In this document: piece after piece, positions 44,405 through 55,512 of the stretch | How positions within the stretch are numbered: the stretch's first letter is position 1 | Layout: each line of letters starts with the position of its first letter | NCBI GenBank assembly: GCA_947683425.1 | Contig: CANTUQ010000020.1 | Span: 2,702,001-2,766,000 of the forward strand | Length of the DNA stretch: 64,000 nucleotides | DNA from: Excoecaria cochinchinensis | Taxonomy: Eukaryota; Streptophyta; Magnoliopsida; Malpighiales; Euphorbiaceae | Reading direction: 5' to 3' | Made by a program: the position numbers and the translations under genes | The notes under the pieces: generated by a model | Databases searched by the model: none | The model's input: only the letters and a program-made list of their open reading frames with translations | What the model was told of the DNA's origin: nothing

Positions 44405-45122
44405 ACCTCGTTGGTCACCCCGTTCGGCCTATTTTCTAAAATTTCCCGGTTTTAACACAAAAATGAATTTAGTACTTCTTCTGAATGGACTTATACTACT
44501 GTGTGATTCATTCCATGCTTTCATATGCTTTTATATGAGTGATGTCATGATTCTTCAGATGAATTGTATGATGTACTTTGAAACATGAATTGAATGACGC
44601 ATAACCTGCTAGAGTCAAGTAAGTGGATAGTTAGGCATGCCTAATAGAGTCTTTTAGCTGCAGCCCTCAGTTCAGTTCGGACCCCGATCAGGTCCCCGTT
44701 AGGTTCCTCCCGAACCCCTCAGTATTTGGATCTTGTTTAAGATCCCCTCAGTAAAAATATTGAGCTTTTAATAAAAATGAAATGACTTTTGATTTGTACC
44801 TGTGAGGTAGCCTCAGTAATTGATTCGTCCCCGTAAGGTACCCTCAGTTCACTCGTTATCCACTACCTCGAGTCAGCAGGTGTTCGATTGGTTTGCTCTG
44901 CTCTATTTTGGCTATATAAATGTGATATCTGAATGAGTATAATGATGAGATGTATGTTTGATTATTTTGGAATGGATATGAATCTGAGATGCGAAACGTA
45001 TGGCTTTTAATTGTGAGCATGCTTATGGATTATGTTATAAACTATTGCATTTGCCATTGTGAATGTGTTATACCTTGACGACCATTGTGAATGGCCGTCC
45101 ATATTTTATGTGTGTTTCCCCA

Positions 45123-45141
45123 CTAAGCGTTTATCGCTTAG
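45123..45141 (+). other. Conserved LTR hairpin (F 3' LTR)
   Basis: CTAAGCG-TTTAT-CGCTTAG, identical to the 5' LTR copy, 423 bp before the LTR end. Confidence 0.7.
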
Positions 45142-46305
45142 CACAGTGTTTTTACCCGTGCAGGTGCGGAAGGAGTTTTACTTTGAGAGAGTCGCCGCTG
45201 TCAAGCCATCACAGAAGGTTTTAGTGTAGGGCTTAGCTTGTGTAATCTTTGATGTTTCTTTTTGTATAGAACTCTCTTGTATCAGTTTTGTTATAGCTTT
45301 CGCTTATGTACTTATATTTTGGTTATGTAATATCTTTTGTCTCAGCTGGTTTGATCAGAACATTATTGTAATGATTTATTATATTAATGTATGATCAGCT
45401 ATTGCTTTCTTTTCCCTTAAAGTTTTTAATTACCCCGTACTTTGGTATGTATGTTTTGAATGATTGTATGGTTTGCCTTGTATCTGTTTGGTGGCACCCT
45501 GACTCATACGGCATCTCACTCCTAATCGGATGGGATCGCCTACGTATGGGTAGGGGGTGTTACAATGACTATCAGGCTCAGATAACAACTCAATCATGTT
45601 CTAAAGTAATGATCATATAATAAAAAATATATCAAGCATAATTTTACAATTTCATGAATACATGAATACTGATCAATTTTGAAGACATATAAATTATATA
45701 CCAAGCTAATTAACAACATGTACTTTATCATTTAATCAGCCATATAAGACAAATCATGCGTCATGTAATGAAAATCCATGTAAGAGAAGCTTAAAACACG
45801 TTTTGTGAAAATCAACCACGAGAAGGAGAAGAGCCGATTCTATCGTGCTCACAATGAATGTTGCACTCGTGACAGGATTGATTCTCCTCGATCTCCAGAA
45901 ATGCAGAAACAGAATTTGAAGGAATCAAAACCCAACTTCACCCAAACCCATATGTCATGCAATTTCATGTAAAAGCTTACCTTTTTGGCCTCCAAATCAC
46001 GTTCATAGCCATAACAACACAAATCACACAATATTATCACACATCAAATCACATTTACAGAGATTTCGAAACCCAGAATTTCATCTCACATCCATGTATA
46101 TACACTTCTAAATCAATATGCAAACCACTGTAACTTTCTCATCAGAATTCATGTACACAAATCAATTATACTCATGCATTTTCATATACTAAAACACACA
46201 AATAACAGAAACATTTGAACTCAAAACAGGATCCAAAACAAGAATGGACAAGACACTCTCAAACAACTCCCAAACCTGGCATAGAGTTCAACAAATCCAC
46301 TGACT

Positions 46306-46344
46306 TCAAGATACCACCTTCCCTTTTCCTTTATCCTTTCTCAT
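46306..46344 (-). other. LTR micro-ORF, KGKE-like motif (G)
   Basis: ATG at 46344 to TGA at 46306: MRKDKGKGKVVS. The Glu of the motif is Gly. It follows a consensus donor at 46494 in sense orientation. Confidence 0.4.
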
Positions 46345-46910
46345 CTCTTCAGATTCTTGAAAGCAACCAACCAAAACAAAACCCAATTAACTCATGCAAT
46401 CAAAACCATATAACCATAAAACCCATTACAAATCCAAACGGAAGGAGAAGAAGAAGATCCAAACTAAATAACACAGCCACTTACCTCTTGGAACTCTTTA
46501 AATCTCAAACCCTAACTTCAAAGATTGAAGAACAGCACATGCAAGACTTGAGAGCAGAAATGGAGAAGAGAAAGAGAGCAAGTGAACATGAGAGGAAAGG
46601 GAGAGGGGCACAACCAGATAGCTTCCATGGGAAGCTAAGATTTCCAGCCTTCCCTCTCTCTACTCCTTTCAAATCCCCATTAACGCACCCAACAACCCAT
46701 CCACATGTCACTCATTCATTGGACCTCATTTTCTTCCTTTCTTGACTTTTGCTCTTTTATCTTCTAGCAACACCCAAATACCATCTTACCCTCAACTAAT
46801 TCTTATAATTTCTAACATAAATCCCAATTCATTTGTCAATTACCAAAATACCGTTTTTAATAATCCAATTACACATGCAATTTTTACTAGGCCATATTTG
46901 GGATGTGACA

Positions 46911-48210
46911 TGCCATACCTAATTTAACATTTATAGCCTGCAAAAATGCCATGAACTTTCTGCTTAGTGCATCAGCTACAATATTAGCTTTTCCCGGATG
47001 ATAATCAATGAAACAATCATAATCTTTGATCAATTCAAGCCATCTTCTTTGTCTTAGATTCAGTTCCTTATGTGTAAGTGAATATTTTAGACTTTTATGA
47101 CCGGTGTAGATGTAACACTTTTTACCATACAAATAAGGTCTCGAGATTTTCAATGCAAATACAATGGCTGCCGACTCAAGATCATGAGTAGGGTAATTCT
47201 TCTCATTAGTCTTAAGCTATCGAGAGGAATAAGCAATCACTTTGCCTTCCTGCATTAGTACACAACCTAAACCATTCCTGGAAGCATCACTGTAGATCAC
47301 AAAGTCTTTACTTGATTCAGGTTGAGTTAACACTGGAGCTTCCGTTGACATACACTTAAGTTTCTCAAAGCTCTTTTGACATTTATCTATCCATTCAAAC
47401 ATGACTTCCTTCTTTAACAGTCGAGTTAATAGAGCTGTAATGGTGGATAAGCCTTTTATAAACTTTGTGTAGTAACTGGCCAATCTAAGGAAACTTCTGA
47501 TTTCTATAACATTCTTGGATGTTTTCCATTGCAATATTACTTCAATCTTTTTAGGATTGACTTTAATACCTTCTGCTGATACCACATGACCTAGAAATGA
47601 TACTTCATTCAGGTAAAATTCACATTTACTAAACTTAGCATACAACTGTTTATCCCTCAGAGTCTGCAGAACGATCCGCAAGTGTTCATCATGTTCTTCC
47701 AGAGTCTTCGAATACACCAGAATGTCATCAATGAAGATTAAAACAAATTAACTATTCATCAAGTCCATGAAAGCTGCTAGAGCATTCGTAAGTCCAAATG
47801 GCATTACTAGAAATTCATAATGACCATATTTCTTTAATCTTTAATTGATTATAAATAGATCTCAGATCAATTTTTAAAAACACACTAGCACCTTTCAGTT
47901 GATCGAATAAATCATCAATCCATGGGAGAGGATACTTGTTCTTGATGGTTACTTTATTCAACTGTCTGTAATCAATACATAACCAAAGTGATCCATCTTT
48001 TTTTTTTCACAAAGAAGAATGGTGCTCCCCAAGGTGAAACACTCGATCTAATGAAACCCTTTTCAAGCAATTCTTGTAGATTAACCTTCAATTCTTTGAG
48101 TTCTGTAGGTCCATTCTATATGGAGTGATAGAGATAAGTGTTGTGCCCCCGCACTAAGTCAATAGCAAACTCTATCTCCCTATCAGGTGGCAAGTCTGGC
48201 AGTTCTTCGG
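46911..48210 (-). pseudogene. B reverse transcriptase and RNase H remnant
   Basis: Minus strand, from about 48180 down: SPWGAPFFFVKKKDGS and CIDYRQLNKVTIKNKYP, DDLFDQLKGASVF, frameshifts and stops near 47830-47760, the FIDDILVYSK catalytic box intact near 47740-47710, connection (HVVSAEGIKVNPKKIE), YSDASRNGLGCVL, a TAG at about 47218, then RNase H LESAAIVFALKI, TGHKSLKY (third acidic position is Gly) and ADALSRK near 46960. It breaks at 46911 where G inserted; the linker resumes at 34853. Confidence 0.85.
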
Positions 48211-48219
48211 GGAAAAATT

Positions 48220-48735
48220 TTAAAATTCACATATAATGGGAACATTTGTCACTTTAGGATCTTCCTTTTTCGCTTCTATTGCATAACACAAGTAAGCAAC
48301 ACATTCCTTGCTTATAAGCTTCTTTGCAGCAGTAGCAGAAATCACATTAGAAAGGAAAGCCTTTCTTTCACGAACAATTATTATCTCCTGACTATCCGAT
48401 GTCTTAAGGGTTAATCTCTTTCTTTTACAGTCAACTATAGCCTGGTAATTGGATAACCAGTCCATACCCAAAAAAATATCAAACTCTTGAAATGGAAGTT
48501 CTATCAGATTGGCTAAGAACACATAACCCTGGGCACTAATGGGACAATCTCTATATACCATGTTCACCATAACACTATGCCCCATTCGATTACTTACTAA
48601 GATATCATGGTCTAACTGTGAATCATGCAACCTTTTACCCCATGCAATATCAGTGCTAATATAAGAATGTGTAGAACCAGGATCAATCAAAGCATATACA
48701 GAATGAGAGAACAAAGAGAATTTACCAACTATCAC
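48220..48735 (-). pseudogene. B protease domain
   Basis: 171 open codons: active-site DPGSTHS, IFLGMDWLSNYQAIVDCKRK, then the spacer toward RT. The active-site motif is intact and this is the best preserved part of B, but it is cut from RT by a stop and from gag by others. Confidence 0.85.
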
Positions 48736-49854
48736 ATCTGGTGCATTCTCCTGATCTCTAGCTCTAACAACATATGCGCATCCTGCAACACGACCTTGTC
48801 CCTAAGGAGGTGGGACTAATGGGCCTGAAGCAACATGATGTGAAACTGCTCCCCTACCATGACCTCTGGGTGGGACAAATCTAGATCTAGGAGCTGGTGA
48901 CACAATTGTAGATGGCTGTGCTTTTAGACAATATCTAATCTAATGATCATTGGACCCACATTTAAAACAAGCTCTGTTCATGAATCTACATTCACTACGA
49001 TGGAATTTGTTACAATGTACACACTGCTGAAGGGCACTATGACCTCTGCCCCTCAGTGTACTGCTAACTGATGTAGCTGGGGCACTACTACCTGCTGGAT
49101 TATGCTTAGTGCGAGGAGGTGCTGAAAATGTACAACCCTAAACATGAAGAGGTCCTCTAAATTTCTTTCCTTGAGTAGTGGCACCAGAAGATTGACTCGA
49201 CTTCCTTTTCTGTCTGAATCAGGACTGTCTATCAGCTTTATCTGCCTGTATAGTCTCGGCTTTAATAGCTGCCTTGACCATAAATCTCATATCTAGGTGC
49301 CTCTGAGTACACACAACCACTTTGATGTTGTTATGCAAGCCTCTTTCAAATTTATGGCATAAATTATCTTCTGTCATGGAATCATCATCCAAATATGCAC
49401 TAAGTCACTCAAATTCTCGTTCATATTCAGCCACTGACTTATTTCCCTGTCTGAGTCTCCAGAAGCATCTTACATCGAAGATTTATATTCTGAACCAATA
49501 TATTTCTTTTCAAACTATGATAAGAAAAACTCCCAAGTAATCTGAGCAACAGGAGTCTGCTTACGCACTGCACTCCACCAAGTGTAAGTAGGTCCTCATA
49601 ACAAAGCTATGGCTCCCTGTAGCATCTCCTCAGGTGGACTCTGTGTAGTCTCAAATATTCTCTTAATTTTAAACAATCATTCTTTAGCTTGAACAGGAGT
49701 TAGAGGGTCCCGTCCATAAAAATCTTCAACTGCAAACCTTTTATCTATTCCAAAATTGGCCTCCTTCTAGGTGGAGCTAATGGGTGTTCAGGAACTTGAG
49801 GCTATAATGGCTGAGCTTGCATATGCTGCTGAAAGAAATTTGCCAACATTATAA
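48736..49854 (-). pseudogene. B gag remnant
   Basis: Minus strand with many stops and frameshifts. Recognisable: LANFFQQHMQAQP near 49850, capsid traces, CVHCNKFHRSEC and a zinc knuckle start CFKCGSNDH near 49025-48935 broken by a TAG, then GHGRGAV before protease. The N-terminal end is cut at 49854 by LTR E; the primer site and 5' LTR of B are not in a recognisable place. Confidence 0.75.
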
Positions 49855-50297
49855 CACCCCTTACCTATACGTAAGGGAGCTAACACCTCAAGGAGAAGTG
49901 AGTGCCTCGATAGACAAGGGTTGTAACACAAATAGAACAAAGCATGCACAACATTGGCATCAACTTAAACATAATAACAGAAATGGAGTTAACTAAAACT
50001 TTTTCATAATACATCACATTCAGAAGATTGCCAACTGAAATTCTCAAATCTCATTCATTGATATAGCGAAATATTCATTATAGAGCTAAAGTACAGTATG
50101 ATTCTTTACATAACTACAATATACATAACTGAAAATATTATAAAATCAGATACAAAACAAAAGGCTTTACACCTGAATACAAAATACAGAATCCTAGGCT
50201 ACAAAAGCCCTCTCTATTGTGTTGGCCTTGATGGTTGTTGATCAGTCCTCCCAAAAACTCTGACTGCTTCCACACCTACACGGATGAAATACCCATG

Positions 50298-50315
50298 CTA
50301 AGCGATAGCATTTAG
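50298..50315 (-). other. Conserved LTR hairpin (E)
   Basis: CTAAGCG-ATAG-CATTTAG, partly decayed by transitions (one G-T wobble, one mismatch), beside CACGG...CCATG at 50279-50297. Confidence 0.6.
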
Positions 50316-50854
50316 TGGGGAAAATAAGAAATAAACGTCCACTAATAGTGGACGTCAAATGCAATTCGCATACACATAGTAATACATATCAATAAAATAT
50401 CATAAATCTTTTATAAGTTGCATACATCATAACCAATAACTTCATTCAAATATATCGCATAGTATTAATATAATGAATCACAATAGTTCATATCACATTA
50501 TGCAAATGCATAGGTAAGCCTGCAAATTTAGAGTGGTGGATAACGAGTGAACACCTAGGTACCTGTAGGTATAAAAATAATTTCTTTTCTTTTCATTTCA
50601 AAACATTTTCACATAGGGATCTTAAACAAGATCCAAATGGAGACCTGATCAAGGTTCAGAATGCATAAGCTACAGCTAACATAACTCTATAGGAATGCCT
50701 ATCTATCCACTATATGACTCTTGCAGGCTAACATATTAATTCAATCATTGGTCAACAATGAAACATAATATAATAATTCATACATTGATACATTACTAAA
50801 TTACAAGTGAGAAACCATGCAAAGTGACATAAAATAAACAACATTGAAGAATAG

Positions 50855-51170
50855 GGGAGGGTCGCGCTCACGACAGAGGCATATCTCGCCTAATATCATG
50901 CTCACGACAGTTTAAGTGCACGCGAGGTAGAGCTGGCAGGCCTCTGTTGCGCCGCAACAATAGTTATGCTTGCGATAGAGGGCGGATACGCTCCTGTCGT
51001 ACTCGCACACACAAGCTCGCTTGCGATATAGGGCTGCCCGGCAGAAGCTCAGCTACCGATCTCTCAGTCGTGATTGCGATCGAGGTCATGCTCACGACAG
51101 AGGGCGCTTTGGCAGGAGCTTGAATAATTGAGTTTTGTTGCGCTCGCAAGAGAGTCGAGTTTCTTGCCCT
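50855..51170. repeat. CpG-rich imperfect array (E)
   Basis: Repeated 'gctcacgacag' and 'gcgctcgcaag/gcttgcgat' words at irregular 40-60 bp spacing, the E counterpart of the Z and F arrays, heavily changed by CG to TG/CA. Confidence 0.6.
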
Positions 51171-51571
51171 TGCTGCCGATCTGCACTCTCCTCCTCAAGC
51201 CGAAACCCTCCAAAAATATACCATCAACCCAAATAACTTCAATCCAAGCACCAACAAGCATCCAAAACACATTAGCCATAAAATTATCTAAGTTTTACAC
51301 TTAAAGAAGTGATTAAAAAAGATGAAAAGAACAAATTGAACAACAACATTCAAAAACCCAAAATTTTTCCTAAATTCCACACAATTCCAATTCTACACCC
51401 TATAAACAACTTCAATCCCAATTTCTACTCAAGATTGACAAAAACCATATCAATCATACATATATAAACATGTTTAATTCCACAATTTTCAAAAATCATA
51501 ATAAAATTCAAAATCAAAAACATTCAAAATCTACACAATTCACAAACTTTATTTCTTAAGCTCCTTCAAAC

Positions 51572-51616
51572 TCAATTGGTTGCACTACCTCCAACCTTCT
51601 CTTTCCTTTTTGGATC
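51572..51616 (-). other. LTR micro-ORF, KGKE-like motif (E)
   Basis: Frame DPKRKEKVGGSATN then TGA at 51574-51572; the Gly of the motif is Arg. An overlapping frame reads EIQKGKRRLEVV. Confidence 0.3.
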
Positions 51617-51705
51617 TCTAACAGGAAACTATGAATAAAACACGCAAATAACACACTGATAAAAACACACAACCCAGTAAATACACAACCACTCAAAGAG
51701 GAGAA

Positions 51706-51735
51706 GAAGAAGAAGAAGAAGAAGAAGAAGAAGAG
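51706..51735 (+). repeat. (GAA)n microsatellite
   Basis: About ten GAA units; on the sense strand of LTR E this is the CTT-rich leader that F, J and H also have. Confidence 0.9.
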
Positions 51736-51849
51736 AGCTAAATAGTTACTTAAATAACCCTTGAATTGCCAACACCCACCAAGAATTACAGCTAATAGAG
51801 GAAAGAGGATGAGCAAAGAGAAGAAGAAGAGAGGGTCTATCCCAGTGTA

Positions 51850-54034
51850 GTGTTTAGTGTTCACAGTGTTCAGTGTAGTGCAGTTCCAGTGTTGAATGGT
51901 TCCCTCGGAATCATTCTATAGTGTAGTGGATCTATGGGATCTGCGTCCCGCATATCCGGTTCATAGATTTTTACCAGATGTATACTAGGGGCATTATGGT
52001 AATTATGAAATAAATTTCATTAAAATAGTGATAAATAAGAAAATAAGTGAATGGGATTAAAATGAACGAAACAGAAAGTTTAGGGGTAAAACGGTAATTT
52101 TGCATTTAATAGTTAAAAATGGAGTAAATTAGGTGAAAAGTGTAATTTAAATGACATTAATGTAAAATAATTGAAATATAGGGACTAAATGGTCATTTGG
52201 CGTGAAAGTGGTAAATTAGGGACCAAAATGTAATTTTATAGGTTATATAGTAATTAAGATGGAAATAAGTGTAACTAAGGGCATTTTGGTAATTAAGAGA
52301 AAATAAGGGACATAATCGTAATTATTGAAAAAAATGAGGACTTGAGTGTAAATTTTTCAAAGGCATGGTAATTTAAAGGCTAATATGTAAAAATTGAATG
52401 TTAAAAATAAATTAAAAGTGAAATGAAGAATATTTAGTGGTATAATTATAATTATAGTGAAATTGGATGATGAAATCGAAAAATAAAGGAATAAATGTGA
52501 AAATAAATTATTTAGTGGCATTATTGTAAATAAGTGAAAAAGGAGAAATTTAAATGAAATTGATCTTTAAAAAAAATTGCTAACATAAGGACCTAATTGC
52601 ACATTAACAAGGAACGGGCTATTAGGTGAAATTTTTAGATCATTGAATTTGGATAAATTATTGTAAGTTAAGAAATGAAATTAGAAATCAATAAAATTAA
52701 TTAATAAAAATAATAATGATAATAATAATAAAAGTGACATAGAAGAGTAAAATAATAAATATGAAGAATTTATAGGACTTTAGAGAATTTAAACTGTAGT
52801 GTAAGAATATTGAGTGAAATTAAAAGGGGCTAATGAGACTAATTGTATAGTATGTCAAATAAAATATAATAAAAATATTTAAATAATTATAATAAGGAAT
52901 AATAAGTGTAAAGATTATAGAAAAAAAAAATACATAGTAGTGTAATTGTCAAGGTCATAATTTAAAATTGATATCATTGTGAACGTGTAAAGAATTATTA
53001 GTGCGAATAATAGGATCGATATTATTGTCAATAATAATGGTAATAGTTTTGATCGAGAAATGTAAAAGAGTAATGATAGGAATGATTAGTGTCTAGATAA
53101 ATCAGTAGCTTGTATTCTAGTGTTAATAATTCAAGAATATATTTTGAAGTACGATTAATGGAAATTAAGTAAACTATATATGATTTGAACAAGTGAAAAA
53201 TATTAGTGCAATTGTAAAGTGTAAGAAAGTTAAAGTAATTGAAGGTAATGTAAAGGAATCGTTAGGGACATAAAGAAAGTAAAAATGTTAAAATTGGTAC
53301 AACAAAGAGTACATTAACGACTGTTGATGACCAATGATGTACCCCAGTATAGATTTTAAATATAGACAAAGTGATAATAAGGATTATTAATGTAATTGAT
53401 TGTTAATTACTAGACCGAGCATAGCGTTAAAATTGTCAGGATTATTAGAATTGAAAATGTTAAAGTGTAGTGTCAGAAAAGTAGACAAAGGGTATAAGAA
53501 TAATGAATGGTTAAAGTAATTGATTAATTAATGTTTAAAAGGTGTGATTACAAAATTAAGATTGTCTGTGCATGCATATAGAGTTAATTATGGGAAATTT
53601 AGGATATGTATCCACCACTAGGCATTTTTAATGCTCAGCACGTACAGTGTTACTGCGCATAGGTTATAGTAGATTTTTGATGTGGCCAAAGATGTAGTGA
53701 TGACAAGAAAGAAGATTTTCGACAGCAAGGATAGAAGGATTGGCATGGCATGTATACGACCGCAGTAGAAGGAAGAAATGAATTATGGTATAAGTATTTG
53801 ATGTGTATGTTAGTGTACTGTTAAGTATTTGTATATGTATGTTTATGATTGTTATTAGTGAAAATAAAAATTTCTACAAAACTATTGAGTGTATTATAGT
53901 GTTTGTTAGTGCAGTGTTGTGGCATCCGATATGTATCATTTATGGGTATAAGGGTGTTACAACTTCAGTTATATGTATGTGTATTTGCTTGTGTAGCGCT
54001 CCGATATCCTCCCAAGGGGTATTGGGGTGTTACA
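51850..54034 (+). mobile_element. D: Tekay-like 5' LTR, plus strand, left end unclear
   Basis: The right end GGGGTATTGGGGTGTTACA at 54034 is followed by a primer site. The AT-rich body with repeated 'gggcattttggtaatt' motifs resembles LTR A and B in the other orientation. Hairpin at 53618. The left edge is not visible; it meets E near 51850, and no micro-ORF or donor was found, so the 5' part is probably lost. Confidence 0.65.
53618..53638 (+). other. Conserved LTR hairpin (D)
   Basis: CTAGGCAT-TTTTA-ATGCTCAG, 8 bp stem with two mismatches, 396 bp before the LTR end. Confidence 0.5.
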
Positions 54035-54041
54035 ATTTTAT

Positions 54042-54053
54042 TGGTATCAGAGC
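54042..54053 (+). promoter_or_regulatory. D primer-binding site, initiator tRNA-Met type
   Basis: TGGTATCAGAGC seven bases after the LTR end. Confidence 0.85.
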
Positions 54054-54160
54054 ATAGGTTTAGGCGGTTCTGGTCTATAAGATGATAGAGTATAGAGTAT
54101 ATGCATGTGAGTCTATCTAGAGTCATGGCCTAATGCAGATGCTATCTCGTGTAGAGTTAG

Positions 54161-54235
54161 ATGGAGTCTGATCCTATTGAGAACGTGGGTGAGATGACGG
54201 GTAGTGTTAATCTGGTAGGAGTTGATCGTCCGTGA
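54161..54235 (+). pseudogene. D gag start, cut by junction with C
   Basis: ATG at 54161, MESDPIENVGEMTGSVNLVG, clearly the gag start of the Z1 type. The last few codons before TGA at 54233 are already C's minus-strand sequence; the rest of D is missing. Confidence 0.7.
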
Positions 54236-55512
54236 AATTTATACCTATTTCAAACAAATGAGGATGCTGAGCTCGTATCGCTGCTTCTGATTCCCATGTC
54301 GGTTCCTCTATCCCATGATGTTGCCAAAGTACTTTCACCAAAGAAACTTGCTTATTCCGAAGTTGCTTCATTTCCTATGCCAATACTGCTTTAGGCTTCT
54401 CATCATAGGAGAAATCTGGTTGCACTTACACATCTTGTATTCACAAAACATGTGACTTATCTGAATGATATCTTCGAAGCATAGACACATGAAATACATC
54501 GTGAAGCTTAGCCAAAGCCAGAGGTAAGGGTAACCAATATGCCACTATTCCAACTCTTTCTAACACTTTATACGGTCCAATGAACCTCGGACTCAATTTC
54601 CTTTTCTTTCTAAATCGAAGCACTTTTCTCCATAGAGATACTTTCTGAAAGACTTTGTCACCCACTTCAAACTCAATATCCTTTCTCTTCAAGTCTGCAT
54701 AGGACTTTTGTTTGTCACTTGCAGCTTTCAACTGTTGTTGAATAATCTTTTTTTTCTCTTTAGTATTTCTTACCAAATCATAACCGATTATCTTATGCTC
54801 ATTCAACTCTGTCCAACATGCAGGAGTCCGACACTTTCTACCATAAAGAACTTCATAGGGTACCATACTGATATTCACCTGATAACTGTTATTGTACGCA
54901 AATTCCATCAATGAAATGTACTTATCCCAACTCTTAGAAAAATCCAAAACACATGCTTGAACCAAATTTTCTAACACTTGAATTACCCTTTCTGACTTTC
55001 CATTAGTTTGCAGATGAAAAGCTGTACTGAAATGCAATCTTGTACCAAGTGCAGATTGCAAACCTTTCTAGAACTTAGAAGTAAACCTCGATAAAAAACA
55101 ATGGATAAAGGAATACCATGAAGTCACACAATCTTATTCACATACAGTTCAGCCAACTGATCCATAGAGTAATCAAGCCAAATTGGTATTAAATGAGCTG
55201 ACTTAGAAATCGATCAACTATTACCCACACAGAATCTTGCTGTTTCGATGTCATTGGAAGACCAGTGACAAAATCCATGGTAATGTTCTCCCATTTCCAC
55301 TGTGGAATCGGAATAGGATTCAATAAACCCGATGGAACTTGATGTTTTGCTTTCACTTGCTGATAAGTCAAGCACTTAGAAACGTACTCCACCACATCTC
55401 TCTTTATACCAAGCCACCAATAAAACTGTTTCAAATCCTGATACATCTTATTGCCACCTGGATGCATAATAAAGATTGTATTATGCACTTCATGTAAAAG
55501 CTTCTTTCTCAA
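54214..55512 (-). pseudogene. C integrase and chromodomain remnant
   Basis: Minus strand from 55512: zinc-binding part (HPGGNKMYQDLKQFYWW, CLTYQQ with the second Cys changed to Tyr), MDFVTGLPM...WVIVDR (first Asp), a frameshift near 55195, the core end GKSERVIQVLE with the catalytic Glu, KLSPRFIGPYKVLERVG, HVFHVSMLRRYHSD, then a decayed chromodomain to about 54240. The end falls in the place of the pre-polypurine palindrome (ATTTCACGGACGA), where D begins. Confidence 0.85.

Larger units (their letters stand above)
35652..45564 (+). mobile_element. F: near-complete Tekay/Del-like chromovirus, plus strand
   Basis: 9913 bp, perfect ATGAC duplication (35647-35651, 45565-45569). 5' LTR 35652-38223, primer site 38229-38240, one gag-pol frame 38346-42977 with four stops, polypurine tract, 3' LTR 42946-45564. 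Domain order gag, PR, RT, RNase H, INT, GPY/F, chromodomain. LTRs differ by about 3% in the first 190 bp, nearly all transitions, and by about one unit of the palindromic array. It is nested in G, which is nested in B. Confidence 0.97.
42946..45564 (+). repeat. F 3' LTR
   Basis: 2619 bp, TGTCACACCCC...GTGTTACA; 47 bp longer than the 5' LTR, mostly from the array at 43930-44404. Micro-ORF at 43589-43633, donor (intron start 43460), hairpin 45123-45141. Confidence 0.95.
34854..46910 (-). mobile_element. G: solo LTR of a Tekay-like element, minus strand, interrupted by F
   Basis: Edges TGTCACACCCCG at 34854 and ...GGGATGTGACA at 46910, flanked by perfect TGCCA duplications (34849-34853, 46911-46915). 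Removing F and one copy of its ATGAC duplication leaves 2139 bp of LTR with no internal region, so this is a solo LTR left by LTR-LTR recombination. It contains the double hairpin (35172-35208), a consensus donor GAG^GTAAGT (intron start 46494) and a KGKE micro-ORF (46306-46344). The longer plus-strand frame at 46215-46745 is antisense and not a gene. Confidence 0.92.
49855..51850 (-). mobile_element. E: Tekay-like LTR, minus strand, 5' end unclear
   Basis: Sense end ...AAGGGGTGTTATA(A) at 49855 inside B gag. Contains the conserved hairpin (50298), GTGGATAGATAGGCAT block (50690-50712), CpG-rich block (50855-51170), micro-ORF (51572) and an AAG run. No GTGTTACA/GTGTGACA-type LTR start is seen before LTR D, so the right boundary is approximate and the LTR is probably truncated. 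Confidence 0.6.

Noticed and set aside
46215..46745. 176-codon plus-strand frame in solo LTR G
   Set aside because: Antisense to the LTR, covering its leader and micro-ORF; composition is that of antisense CTT/GAA-rich sequence.
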